A DNA stretch of 64,000 bases. It comes from an uncultured Paracoccaceae bacterium (GTDB taxonomy: Bacteria; Pseudomonadota; Alphaproteobacteria; Rhodobacterales; Rhodobacteraceae). Every line of letters starts with the position of its first letter. Position 1 is the first letter of the stretch. Below are positions 44,636 through 56,087 of the stretch, piece by piece. The stretch covers positions 744,001 to 808,000 of the forward strand of contig CANLNT010000001.1 of the NCBI GenBank assembly GCA_947492825.1. The letters are read 5' to 3'. A model generated the notes under the pieces. That model ran no database searches, had not been told where the DNA came from, and saw nothing but the letters and a program-made list of their open reading frames with translations. The position numbers and the translations under genes were made by a program.

Positions 44636-45325
44636 TTACCCTGCCTGTTCGCGCCCGATCTGTTGCGCGGCCGGGGCCACGGCCAGCGCCACCTTGCGGG
44701 CCAGATCGCGGCTGATCACGGCATCCATCGCCAGCCGGATGTGCGGCTTGCGGGTTGCCGCGGCGTTCAGGGTTGCGATGTCCCACTCCAGCACTTCTGA
44801 ACCGGCGGGCAGGGTGGTGGTCGCCGCCGACCCCTTGCCGGTCAGGTACGCCACTTCGCCCACGAAAATGCGTTCGGCCATCGGGAAACTGGTGCCCATC
44901 TTTGTCACAATCGGAATGCCATGCACCACAAAGTAGATGCTGTTCAGGGCTGATCCTTCCCGCGACAGCACGGTTTCCTCCTCCAGCACACGCCGCCTGG
45001 CCAGCCGCATCAACTTGCGGAAATCGCCGGGCAGCAGCGGCTGGAAATCCGGGTAGAGGTCCTCAAACCCGCGCGGCACCGCGAAGGTGGCATTGCGCAA
45101 CATCAGCCCGATCATGCCCGTCACATTAGCCGCCGTGATAATCAGCGTGGTGTAAATCGCGCCCCACAGCGGCTCCGCTGCGACGGTTGCGTAATAGGCC
45201 AGATAGGCCATTGATCCGGCAAAAATCATCAGGCGCAGCACCATCTGATTGATGATCAGATACCCTAACGCATGAAGCCCCCCGGCAATGATCACCAACA
45301 CATCCGGTGTCAAAAAGTCCCACAT
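44636..45325 (-). CDS. Membrane protein with C-terminal cNMP-binding-like (Popeye-like) domain
   Basis: About 229 residues; ATG at 45325 preceded by GAGGGACG. Three hydrophobic helices in residues 8-90 (DVLVIIAGGLHALGYLI, LRLMIFAGSMAYLAYYAT, AIYTTLIITAANVTGMI) are followed by a jelly-roll domain with SREGSALNSIYFVVHG and GEVAYLTGKGSAATTTLPAG, the usual cyclic-nucleotide-binding fold shape. This order (three helices then cNMP-like domain) is that of Popeye proteins. The canonical phosphate-binding Arg is not evident, so nucleotide binding is unproven. Confidence 0.72.
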   Translation of the reverse strand: MWDFLTPDVLVIIAGGLHALGYLIINQMVLRLMIFAGSMAYLAYYATVAAEPLWGAIYTTLIITAANVTGMIGLMLRNATFAVPRGFEDLYPDFQPLLPGDFRKLMRLARRRVLEEETVLSREGSALNSIYFVVHGIPIVTKMGTSFPMAERIFVGEVAYLTGKGSAATTTLPAGSEVLEWDIATLNAAATRKPHIRLAMDAVISRDLARKVALAVAPAAQQIGREQAG

Positions 45326-45531
45326 CGCTACACGTCCCTCGCCGTTTGGCGTCAGAGGACCGAAAACTGCAAGCGCTTGCAAACACTTTTGCGACATTTT
45401 CTCAGGTTTCATGCTCACGCGGCTTTGACAGCGCGCGATTGGCAATTGCGTTGCAATGCCTGCGCCCTACATAGTTGATGGAAAGACAGGTGCGGCACCT
45501 CGCCGCCCAAGCGCAAGTAAGGGAGACTGCA

Positions 45532-47031
45532 GTGACATCTCAAACTTTGACACTTCAATCTGAATATCAGTCCGCAGGCCGTCTGCGTCTGTGGTTCACG
45601 GGAATTGCGATTGCCACCGGGTTGGCACTCAGCCAGGCGATGCCCGCCTACGCGCAAGAGCGTCCCGCAACATTTGCTGATCTGGCCGAGCAGGTCAGCC
45701 CAGCGGTGGTGAACATCACCACCTCAACCACAGTCGCAGGCCGCACCGGGCCGTCCGGCATCGTGCCGGAAGGGTCCCCGTTTGAAGATTTCTTCAACGA
45801 TCTGGAAAACGGCCCACGTGGCGCGCCGCGCCGGTCATCTGCGCTGGGGTCCGGCTTTGTGATCTCGGCTGACGGTTTTATCGTCACCAACAACCACGTC
45901 ATCGAAGGCGCCGATGAGATCGAGATCGAGTTCTTCCCCGGCGACGGGCAACCGTCAGAGCTACTGCCAGCGGAACTGGTCGGGACCGATCCCAATACCG
46001 ATATCGCGCTTTTGAAGGTCGAATATGACACGCCGCTGCAATTCGTGGAATTTGGCGACAGCGATGCGGAAGGCGCGCGCGTAGGCGACTGGGTCATGGC
46101 CATGGGCAACCCGCTGGGGCAGGGGTTCTCTGTCTCCGCAGGCATCGTCTCAGCCCGGAACCGGGCGCTTTCAGGCACCTATGACGATTATATCCAGACG
46201 GACGCCGCAATTAACCGGGGCAACTCTGGCGGGCCGCTCTTCAACATGGACGGCGAGGTGATCGGCGTGAACACTGCGATCCTGTCGCCCAATGGCGGCT
46301 CGATCGGGATCGGCTTCTCGATGTCCTCGGCTGTGGTGACCAATGTGGTCGATCAGCTCAAGGAATTTGGCGAAACCCGTCGCGGCTGGCTGGGTGTGCG
46401 CATCCAGGATGTGACCCCGGACATGGTCGACGCCATTGACGGGCTCGACATGGCCAAAGGCGCGTTGATCACCGATGTGCCACCGGGTCCGGCAGAAGAT
46501 GCCGGGATGCTCGCAGGCGACGTGATCCTGACCTTTGACGGCAACGATGTGCCTGACACCCGTGATCTGGTCCGCATGGTTGGCAACAGCCCCGTGGGCA
46601 AAGAAGTCCCCGTGGTGGTACTGCGTGACGGTGCAAACGAAGATCTGACCGTTGTGCTTGGCCGTCGCGAAACGGACGAAGCCGTGGCCTTCCCTGCCTC
46701 CGAAGAGGCACCAGAAGCGCCCGAACAGGCTGACATTCTGGGCCTGACACTGTCCGAGATCACCGAAGAGCTGACCGATCAGTTCAGTTTGTCCGTGGAC
46801 GAAGGGCTGGTGATTACATCCATCAACCCCGACAGTGAAGCGGCCTCCAAAGGTCTGCTGGAAGGTGACGTCATCACCGAAGCAGGCCAGCAGGCTGTCG
46901 CCACGGTCGAGGATTTCAACGCCCGCATCGAAGAGGCGCGCGACGCGGGCCGCAAATCGCTGCTGTTGCTGGTCCGTCGGGGCGGTGACCCACGCTTTGT
47001 GGCGTTGTCACTGGAAGCGGAAAGCGAATAA
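45532..47031 (+). CDS. degP: DegP/DegQ-type periplasmic serine endopeptidase
   Basis: A 499-residue protease-chaperone. GTG at 45532 is used because AAGGGAG precedes it. The leader is ATGLALSQAMPAYAQE. The trypsin-like domain has His in NNHVIEGADEI, Asp in NTDIALLKV and Ser in RGNSGGPLF. Two PDZ domains follow (around residues 280-370 and 410-490). It degrades misfolded envelope proteins. A strong terminator follows. Confidence 0.93.
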   Translation: MTSQTLTLQSEYQSAGRLRLWFTGIAIATGLALSQAMPAYAQERPATFADLAEQVSPAVVNITTSTTVAGRTGPSGIVPEGSPFEDFFNDLENGPRGAPRRSSALGSGFVISADGFIVTNNHVIEGADEIEIEFFPGDGQPSELLPAELVGTDPNTDIALLKVEYDTPLQFVEFGDSDAEGARVGDWVMAMGNPLGQGFSVSAGIVSARNRALSGTYDDYIQTDAAINRGNSGGPLFNMDGEVIGVNTAILSPNGGSIGIGFSMSSAVVTNVVDQLKEFGETRRGWLGVRIQDVTPDMVDAIDGLDMAKGALITDVPPGPAEDAGMLAGDVILTFDGNDVPDTRDLVRMVGNSPVGKEVPVVVLRDGANEDLTVVLGRRETDEAVAFPASEEAPEAPEQADILGLTLSEITEELTDQFSLSVDEGLVITSINPDSEAASKGLLEGDVITEAGQQAVATVEDFNARIEEARDAGRKSLLLLVRRGGDPRFVALSLEAESE

Positions 47032-47053
47032 GCGCAGCAAAAGCTGTACTTGG

Positions 47054-47083
47054 AAAAGGCGGGCCGATTGGCCCGCCTTTTTT
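47054..47083 (+). terminator. Intrinsic terminator after degP
   Basis: AAAA, stem GGCGGGCC, loop GATT, stem GGCCCGCC, then TTTTTT. Perfect eight-pair stem 26 bases after the degP stop. Confidence 0.9.
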
Positions 47084-47169
47084 GCATATTTCCCGATTTG
47101 GACCTGCGTAAACCAATCGTTAGGGGCCTTGCCCTAGTTTTGTGCGCGGGGGCGGAAGAGCGGTGAAAT

Positions 47170-49665
<2,496 letters not shown>

Positions 49666-49666
<1 letters not shown>

Positions 49667-50412
49667 TGTGGCGCTTGGCGGCGACCTTGCTGGCGCTGGC
49701 CACACCTGTCGCCGCTGACACCATCCTGTCGGCCGAATTTGCCGCGCCGACAACCCGCTATGCCCACGGCATCCTTGGCGATGCGGTCGAATGGGGCACC
49801 CTGCGGATCGAGGTGGGCGCCACCGTCGGGCAAGAGGGCAACCTCTTTAACGGCAAGCGCAGCCTGACCTATGAAATCAACCTTCCCGAAGACCGCGTTT
49901 TCGAAGATCTGGAACCGCGCCTGTGGGACGTCACCGGCGATGGCGCCCCCGAAGTTGTGGTGATCCTCAGCCATGTTGACCTTGGTGCCGCACTTGTGGT
50001 CATGGGCCTGAACGCGGACAACCGACCTGTCGAAATCGCCGCGACCCCGCATATCGGACGCACCAACCGCTGGCTTGCACCATTTGCTGCCGCTGATCTG
50101 GATGGCGACGGCGATATAGAGATCGCCTATATCGACCGCCCGCATCTGGCCAAGACGCTGCGAATCTGGCGCTACGCCGATGGTGATTTCCGCGAAATTG
50201 CCAACATCGAAGGTCTGACCAATCACAAGATCGGTCAGGACTTCATCCAGGGCGGTCTCCGGGACTGCGGCAATGGCCCGCGCCTGATCACCGCCAATGC
50301 CAATTGGACGCAGATCATGGAAACCACGCTGACTAAAACCCAGATCACCAGCCAGCCCATTGCCCCCTTCACCGGCCCGCCGTCCCTCGCTGCAGCCCTG
50401 ACCTGTCCCTAG
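49666..50412 (+). CDS. Exported VCBS/FG-GAP-like repeat protein
   Basis: A 248-residue protein with a signal peptide (LAATLLALATPVAADTI). The calcium-type repeat blades read VTGDGAPEVVVILSHVDLG and ADLDGDGDIEIAYIDRPH, as in FG-GAP/VCBS beta-propellers. Coupled to the ferredoxin gene by overlap. Function unknown. Confidence 0.8.
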
Positions 50413-50507
50413 CTTCTTCTGGCCAAAAATATCCTCGCGCGGCAGCGCGAAACCGCGTCTTTTGCACAACCCCCGCCTCAATGGGGTAGGGCGGGGTTTA
50501 CCCCGCC
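50413..50507 (+). repeat. Dispersed intergenic element, copy A
   Basis: CTTCTTCTGGCCAAAAATAT begins directly after the stop of the VCBS-like gene; a GGCAGCGCGAAACCG tract and then GGGGTAGGGCGGGGTTTACC follow. GGCGGGG, loop TTTA, CCCCGCC is a perfect seven-pair hairpin (50490-50507). It closely matches elements at 59896 and 61843. The loop contains the stop codon of cobS on the other strand. Confidence 0.85.
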
Positions 50508-51265
50508 GCCACCAGCGCCATCAGCACCGCAATCTCGACCACTTGCTGCGAGGCGCCCAGCACATCACCGGTCTGCCCGCCGATCTTGGCCCGCGCCAGC
50601 GCCATGCTGCCCCAAACCATCAGGGAAGCGACCGCCGCCAACAGCACAAGACTCCACCCTGTCAGGCCAAAACCCACCAATGCCGCCACGCCAACCGCCA
50701 CCCGCGCGGCCTGCGGCGATGGTCGCCCGACCGCATGGCTTAGCCCGGTGCGGCGCGCTAGCGGCAGCGCCGTCATCACCCAGACCATCGCCGCCCGGCT
50801 GGCGACCGCAGGGACCAGCACCGCCACCCAGACCACACCCGCATTCAACAGCACCGTCAAAGCCACCCATCGCAGCCCGATGCCAATCACCAGCGCGATG
50901 ACGCCATAAGCTCCAATCCGACTGTCCTTCATGATCTCCAACCGGCGCGCGGGGTCCCAGCCGCCCCAGAACCCGTCTGCGCAATCGGCCAGCCCGTCTT
51001 CATGCATGGCCCCCGTGACCATCACCGTCGCCAGCAACACCAGCCCCGCGACCAAGCCGCCGGGCAAGCCCAGCCAGCCGCCCACCACCGCCACACCGCC
51101 CGCGATCAGCCCCACGACCACCCCGGCCAGCGGATAGGCCCAGGCCGATGCCGCGCCACGCGCCGCCGCCCGCGCGCCGTCCACCGGCACCGGCAGCCGG
51201 GTCAGCAAGCCCAGTGCGGCTGCGACATCATGGCCTTGCATGCGTGACGTGTCGGAATTCGCCAT
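50498..51265 (-). CDS. cobS: Adenosylcobinamide-GDP ribazoletransferase
   Basis: A 255-residue multi-pass membrane enzyme that joins adenosylcobinamide-GDP with alpha-ribazole in the last step of cobalamin synthesis. [10 protein letters not shown] near the N-terminus and the metal-site [25 protein letters not shown] are diagnostic. ATG at 51265 is used. Divergent from cobT with 76 bases between. Confidence 0.92.
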   Translation of the reverse strand: MANSDTSRMQGHDVAAALGLLTRLPVPVDGARAAARGAASAWAYPLAGVVVGLIAGGVAVVGGWLGLPGGLVAGLVLLATVMVTGAMHEDGLADCADGFWGGWDPARRLEIMKDSRIGAYGVIALVIGIGLRWVALTVLLNAGVVWVAVLVPAVASRAAMVWVMTALPLARRTGLSHAVGRPSPQAARVAVGVAALVGFGLTGWSLVLLAAVASLMVWGSMALARAKIGGQTGDVLGASQQVVEIAVLMALVAAG

Positions 51266-51341
51266 AACCCTGCCTGATCCGTGCTTTTCATCCTGCCCTG
51301 CATCGTTAGACATGTGCCAACAGATGATCAACGAGGACCTG

Positions 51342-52352
51342 ATGACCGCGCCTTTTTCCACACTTGCCGCTTTCCGTGACACGCTTGCCGACGCTCCGGG
51401 TCCCGATGCCGCCGCGACAGCAGGGGCTGCGGCCCGCAACGGCCAATTGACCAAACCCCCCGGCGCGCTGGGGCGGCTGGAAGACCTCGCCATCTGGTAC
51501 GCTGGCTGGCGGGGCACGGACCGGCCCGCCATGACGGCCCCGCAGGTCATCATCTTCGCGGGTAACCACGGTGTCTGCGCGCAAGGCGTCTCGGCCTTCC
51601 CGTCAGAGGTGACGGCACAAATGGTCGCCAATTTCGAACACGGCGGGGCAGCCATCAACCAATTGTCCAAGGCCTTCGGCGCACGCATGGATGTCCATGC
51701 GCTGAACCTCGACACCCCCACGGCTGATTTCACCCAAAGCCCCGCCATGACAGAGGCAGAGGTTGTGGCGGCCCTCTCTACCGGCTGGTCCGCCGTTGAT
51801 CCCGCCTCTGATCTGTTGGTGGTGGGCGAGATGGGGATCGGCAACACCACCGCAGCGGCGGCCATTGGTCTGGCGCTCTATGGGGGTGACGCTGCTGATT
51901 GGGCCGGACGCGGCACTGGCGTTGATGACGCGGGCCTTGCACGCAAAACCGAAGTCATCGCCCGGGGTGTGGCACTGCACGATACCACCGACCCGCTTGA
52001 GGTGTTGCGCTGCATGGGTGGCCGCGAACTGGCCGCGATGGCGGGGGCCATTGCTGCCGCGCGCCAGCACAGCATTCCGGTGATCCTTGACGGCTTCATC
52101 TGCACCGCTGCGGCCGCCACGCTGGCACAGGCGGAGGCCGGGGCGCTTGATCACACCGTGGCCGGGCATTTGTCTGCCGAAGGCGCGCATCAGCGCCTGC
52201 TGGATGCACTGGGCAAGCAACCGCTCTTGAACCTTGGCCTGCGACTGGGGGAAGGGTCCGGTGCGGCACTGGCGATTGGCGTGCTCAAAGGTGCGCTGGC
52301 CTGCCATTCCGGCATGGCCACCTTTGCCGAAGCCGGCGTGGCCGACGGCTAA
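51342..52352 (+). CDS. cobT: Nicotinate-nucleotide-dimethylbenzimidazole phosphoribosyltransferase
   Basis: A 336-residue cytosolic enzyme making alpha-ribazole phosphate. Motifs: [43 protein letters not shown], and catalytic glutamate in [18 protein letters not shown] precedes ATG at 51342. Divergent from cobS; ends four bases into the convergent antiporter gene. Confidence 0.95.
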   Translation: MTAPFSTLAAFRDTLADAPGPDAAATAGAAARNGQLTKPPGALGRLEDLAIWYAGWRGTDRPAMTAPQVIIFAGNHGVCAQGVSAFPSEVTAQMVANFEHGGAAINQLSKAFGARMDVHALNLDTPTADFTQSPAMTEAEVVAALSTGWSAVDPASDLLVVGEMGIGNTTAAAAIGLALYGGDAADWAGRGTGVDDAGLARKTEVIARGVALHDTTDPLEVLRCMGGRELAAMAGAIAAARQHSIPVILDGFICTAAAATLAQAEAGALDHTVAGHLSAEGAHQRLLDALGKQPLLNLGLRLGEGSGAALAIGVLKGALACHSGMATFAEAGVADG

Positions 52353-54277
52353 CCGTTGCTTTGCCGGGTGCGGCCACCGGGGCCGCGCCCAACCTCTGCA
52401 CCATTGCCCGCCGCATCGCGGCTTTGCACCTTTTCGGCCAGCGCCGTTTCCAGCTCTGCGTCAAACGCCTTGGCACGGGCGACATAGTCGGGGTTTTCAG
52501 CCACCGGCAGACCGGGTTTCCACAACGCGGCGAGGTCCGCCAGCATCTCGCGATCTTTGTGATAAAAGGTCATCTCGGCTTCGTGCGCTTCAAACTCGCT
52601 GAGGCCAAGGTTTTCCAGCACATAGCGGCCCGCGCGCAGCGAGCTGTCGAACATCTCGCGCACCACATCGTCAGCCCCCGCTGCATTCAACTCATAGGCA
52701 TGAACCCGGTCGCGGGCGCGGGCGACAATGTGGATATCGGGCCGCGCTTTGCGGGCATAGGCCACCAGCGCATTGGCCTGTTTCTTGCCATCCAGCGCCA
52801 CCACCAGCACTTTCGCGTCCGGCAGACCTGCGGCATTCAGCAGGTCGGGGCGCGATGGATCACCGAAAAAGCCACGCACCCCAAATTTACGCATCATCTG
52901 CACGGTGGGCAGATCATTGTCGATGACGATGGTGTCAAACCCGCTCGAGCGGACAAGGCGGTTCACGATCTGACCAAAGCGGCCAATGCCCGCGATAATC
53001 ACCGTGCCGGTCTCATCCACATCGTCGTCTTGTTCTTCGTGCGCGCTGTGATCCTCCATCCGGTGGCTGAACAGGTCATAGGCGATAAACAGCAGCGGCG
53101 TGACCAGCATCGACATCGCGACCACCAGCAGCAGGGTCTGCCCCTGACCCGGTGTCAGCACACCTTGGGCCAGCGAAAAGGACACCAGCACAAAACCAAA
53201 TTCCCCCGCCTGCGCCAGCCCCAGCGTGAACAGCCAGCGGCTTTTGCCGCGCAGCTTGAAGACGACGGCCAGCGCCAACAGGATCGCCGCTTTGATCGCC
53301 ATCATGCCCGCGGTGTAGCCCAGGATCAGCGCAGGCTGGTCAAACAGCAGCGCGAAATTGATGCCCGCGCCGACGGTGATGAAAAACAGCCCCAGCAGCA
53401 GCCCCTTGAAGGGTTCAAGGTCGCTCTCCAACTCATGCCGGAATTCACTGTTGGCCAGCACAACCCCGGCCAGAAACGTCCCAAGCGCGGGCGACAGGCC
53501 GACCAATTCCATCAGCACCGCGATGCTGACCACCATCAGCAGGGCAAGGGCGGTATACATCTCAGGCAAGCGCGCGTGGTGGATATAGCGGAACACCGGA
53601 CGGGTCAGGTAGATGCCGGTCAAAATGATCGCCGCCACAGCACCTATGGTGACCAGCGTGACCCCCCATGCAGGCAGCCCGTCAACCAGAGAGATCGCGT
53701 GGTGGTGGTCGTCTTCGGTCAGACGTTTCAGCGACCCATCAGGGGCGATAGTCATGCCGATGCCCGCCACCGTCAGCAGCGGCAACAGCGCCAGCATCGG
53801 GATCACCGCGATGTCCTGCGCCAACAGGACAGAGAACGTCGCACGCCCGCCGCCGGTGCGCATCAGGTTTTTTTCCGACAGGGTCTGCAACACGATGGCC
53901 GTTGACGACAGAGCAAAGATCATCCCGATGGCAATCGCCACCGTGGGCGCAAATCCCAGCAGGACGGCAGCAAAGGCAATCGCTGCGGTGGTCAAAAGCA
54001 CCTGCATTCCGCCCAAGCCCAGCAGCTTGCGGCGCATGTCCCACAGCGCGCGGGGTTCCAGCTCCAGCCCGATCAGGAACAGCATCACCACAACGCCAAA
54101 CTCGGCAAAGTGCTGGATGTCCTGCGCCTCGCTGCCGACCAACCCAAAGAGCGGGCCAATCACGATGCCCGCCCCCAGATACCCCAACACAGATCCCAGC
54201 CCCAGCCGCGCGGCCAGCGGCACTGCGATCACCGCAGCACCCAGATAGATCGTGGCCTGAAACAGAAACGTTTCCAT
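52349..54277 (-). CDS. CPA2-family cation:proton antiporter (Kef type)
   Basis: A 642-residue protein. About twelve membrane helices (for example [21 protein letters not shown] and [22 protein letters not shown], the latter with the pore [19 protein letters not shown]) make up the Na+/H+-exchanger domain. RCK/TrkA-N domain from about residue 405: [18 protein letters not shown] binds NAD(H). Inner-membrane potassium or proton efflux is expected. Confidence 0.9.
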   Translation of the reverse strand: METFLFQATIYLGAAVIAVPLAARLGLGSVLGYLGAGIVIGPLFGLVGSEAQDIQHFAEFGVVVMLFLIGLELEPRALWDMRRKLLGLGGMQVLLTTAAIAFAAVLLGFAPTVAIAIGMIFALSSTAIVLQTLSEKNLMRTGGGRATFSVLLAQDIAVIPMLALLPLLTVAGIGMTIAPDGSLKRLTEDDHHHAISLVDGLPAWGVTLVTIGAVAAIILTGIYLTRPVFRYIHHARLPEMYTALALLMVVSIAVLMELVGLSPALGTFLAGVVLANSEFRHELESDLEPFKGLLLGLFFITVGAGINFALLFDQPALILGYTAGMMAIKAAILLALAVVFKLRGKSRWLFTLGLAQAGEFGFVLVSFSLAQGVLTPGQGQTLLLVVAMSMLVTPLLFIAYDLFSHRMEDHSAHEEQDDDVDETGTVIIAGIGRFGQIVNRLVRSSGFDTIVIDNDLPTVQMMRKFGVRGFFGDPSRPDLLNAAGLPDAKVLVVALDGKKQANALVAYARKARPDIHIVARARDRVHAYELNAAGADDVVREMFDSSLRAGRYVLENLGLSEFEAHEAEMTFYHKDREMLADLAALWKPGLPVAENPDYVARAKAFDAELETALAEKVQSRDAAGNGAEVGRGPGGRTRQSNG

Positions 54278-54374
54278 GTCTCAGCTATTGCCCGCCCTTG
54301 GTTAAGGCGCAATGACCGAAACGTCATCGCGGCACAAAAACACGCCGCCTGACAGGCAATGCTCGCTTTATTGC

Positions 54375-54833
54375 CTAAACAGGCAGCGGCGCATCCGCCT
54401 TGACCCGCTCCATCACAATCTGGCTTTGCACCCGGCTGACGGCGGGATGCGGCAGCAACACCTGTTGCACCATCCGGTTCAGCGCCGCCAGATCGCTGCA
54501 AAACACCCGCAACAGGTAATCCGCCTCTCCGGTCAGGGTCCATGCGCCGACAATCCCGGGCTGGGTCTTGGTGACGCGCAGAAAATCGCGTGCATTCTTT
54601 TCGGTATGGGTCGCCATCACGATCTGGATAAACGCCTCGACCCCCAGACCGACACGCTCGGGCACCACATCGGCCCGGTAGCCGCGGATATACCCCTCGG
54701 CCTCCAACCGCTGCTTGCGCCGCCCCGCCTGACTGGCCGACAGATGCAACCGCTCCGACAGCTCTTGCGCGGTCATCATCGCGTTGTCCTGCAGTGCGGC
54801 CAAAAGGGCCAGATCGGTGGCGTCAAGTGACAT
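54375..54833 (-). CDS. Lrp/AsnC-family transcriptional regulator
   Basis: A 152-residue regulator. Helix-turn-helix LSERLHLSASQAGRRKQRLE follows the opening LDATDLALLAALQDNAMMTA; the RAM ligand-binding domain follows. Divergent from hppD, with two CGCGCAAAAT sites in the gap. It probably controls aromatic amino acid breakdown here. Confidence 0.9.
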   Translation of the reverse strand: MSLDATDLALLAALQDNAMMTAQELSERLHLSASQAGRRKQRLEAEGYIRGYRADVVPERVGLGVEAFIQIVMATHTEKNARDFLRVTKTQPGIVGAWTLTGEADYLLRVFCSDLAALNRMVQQVLLPHPAVSRVQSQIVMERVKADAPLPV

Positions 54834-54874
54834 GCGTAAAACTCGCTTCAGATACGATCAACATGCGCATATTC

Positions 54875-54914
54875 CGCGCAAAATCAAACCTACGCAACAA
54901 ACAACGCGCAAAAT
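54875..54914. promoter_or_regulatory. Two CGCGCAAAAT direct repeats 30 bp apart
   Basis: CGCGCAAAAT occurs at 54875-54884 and 54905-54914, starts 30 bases apart (about three helical turns), in the 133-base gap between the Lrp-type gene and hppD. Repeats on one face of the helix suit cooperative binding of an Lrp octamer or dimers. Confidence 0.55.
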
Positions 54915-54966
54915 GTGCATCCTTTCTGCGCCATAATCATCATAACGCAACACACAGGAGCTTTCC

Positions 54967-56052
54967 ATGGGTCCCTTTCCGCACGACGCCCCCAAGGCCA
55001 CGATCACTGCCGACAATCCCGCCGGTACCGACGGGTTCGAGTTTGTGGAATTTGCCTCGCCTGATCCCCAGGCCCTGCGCGACCTTTTCGCCAAGATGGG
55101 CTATACCCACACGGCCACGCATAAATCCAAAGCGATCGAGCTTTGGCAGCAAGGCGACATCACCTATGTGATCAACGATGAACCCGGCAGCCACGCCCGT
55201 AACTTTGTGGATGAACACGGGCCCTGCGCCCCGTCGATGGCCTGGCGGGTGGTTGATGCCCAGCATGCCCATGACCATGCGGTGTCAAAAGGGGCCACCT
55301 CTTATGATGGACCGGGCAAGACAATGGATGTGCCTGCCATCGTCGGGATCGGCGGCAGCCTGATTTACTTCATCGACCAATATTATGACACCAACCCCTA
55401 TAACGCCGAATTTGACTGGGTGCATGACGCGCACCCGGCGGGGGTGGGGTTCTACTACCTCGATCACCTCACCCATAACGTCCACAAGGGCAATATGGAC
55501 GTCTGGTTCAAGTTCTACGGCGACCTCTTTGGCTTCAAGGAAATCCGCTTCTTTGACATCGAAGGCAAGTTCACCGGCCTTTTGTCGCGTGCGCTAACCT
55601 CGCCCTGTGGCCGCATCCGCATCCCGATCAACGAAGACCGGGGCGAGACGGGGCAGATCGTCGAATATCTCAAGCGATACAACGGCGAAGGCATCCAGCA
55701 CATCGCCGTGGGCGCGCGTGATCTCTATGACGCCACTGACACGATTGCAGGCAGCGGGATCAAGTTCATGCCCAAACCACCGCAAAGCTATTATGACCTC
55801 AGCTTTGACCGGGTGCAGGGCCATGATGAACCCATCGACCGCATGGCAAAACACGGCATCCTGATCGACGGCGAAGGCGTGGTGGACGGCGGAGAGACCC
55901 GCATCCTGCTGCAAATCTTCTCCAAGACCTGCATCGGTCCGATCTTCTTTGAGTTTATCCAGCGCAAAGGCGATGACGGCTTTGGCGAAGGCAACTTCAA
56001 AGCGCTCTTTGAAAGCATCGAAGCCGACCAGATCGCCCGCGGCGTCCTGTGA
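54967..56052 (+). CDS. hppD: 4-hydroxyphenylpyruvate dioxygenase
   Basis: A 361-residue iron dioxygenase of the vicinal oxygen chelate family, making homogentisate from 4-hydroxyphenylpyruvate in tyrosine breakdown. Iron ligands sit in FYYLDHLTHNVHKGNM (His), GIQHIAVGARDLY (His) and IFFEFIQRKGDDGFGEGNF (Glu). Preceded by GGAG at the ATG. A hairpin terminator follows. Confidence 0.95.
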   Translation: MGPFPHDAPKATITADNPAGTDGFEFVEFASPDPQALRDLFAKMGYTHTATHKSKAIELWQQGDITYVINDEPGSHARNFVDEHGPCAPSMAWRVVDAQHAHDHAVSKGATSYDGPGKTMDVPAIVGIGGSLIYFIDQYYDTNPYNAEFDWVHDAHPAGVGFYYLDHLTHNVHKGNMDVWFKFYGDLFGFKEIRFFDIEGKFTGLLSRALTSPCGRIRIPINEDRGETGQIVEYLKRYNGEGIQHIAVGARDLYDATDTIAGSGIKFMPKPPQSYYDLSFDRVQGHDEPIDRMAKHGILIDGEGVVDGGETRILLQIFSKTCIGPIFFEFIQRKGDDGFGEGNFKALFESIEADQIARGVL

Positions 56053-56063
56053 ACATTGGGTAG

Positions 56064-56081
56064 GCCGGGGTTTACCCCGGC
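56064..56081. terminator. GC hairpin between hppD and PilM/PilP-like gene
   Basis: GCCGGGG, loop TTTA, CCCCGGC, a perfect seven-pair stem, preceded by GGGTAG as in the dispersed intergenic elements. Convergent genes end on both sides. Confidence 0.65.
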
Positions 56082-56087
56082 GCAACG

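Noticed and set aside
44242-44715. 157-residue plus-strand frame
   Set aside because: Cysteine/arginine-rich translation, no domain, and it runs into the 3' end of the Popeye-like gene on the other strand.
51266-51341. Possible cobalamin riboswitch between cobS and cobT
   Set aside because: 76 bases is too short and no B12-box-like pattern was seen.
52361-53905. 514-residue plus-strand frame
   Set aside because: Antisense of the Kef-type antiporter, His/Gln-rich, without any motif.
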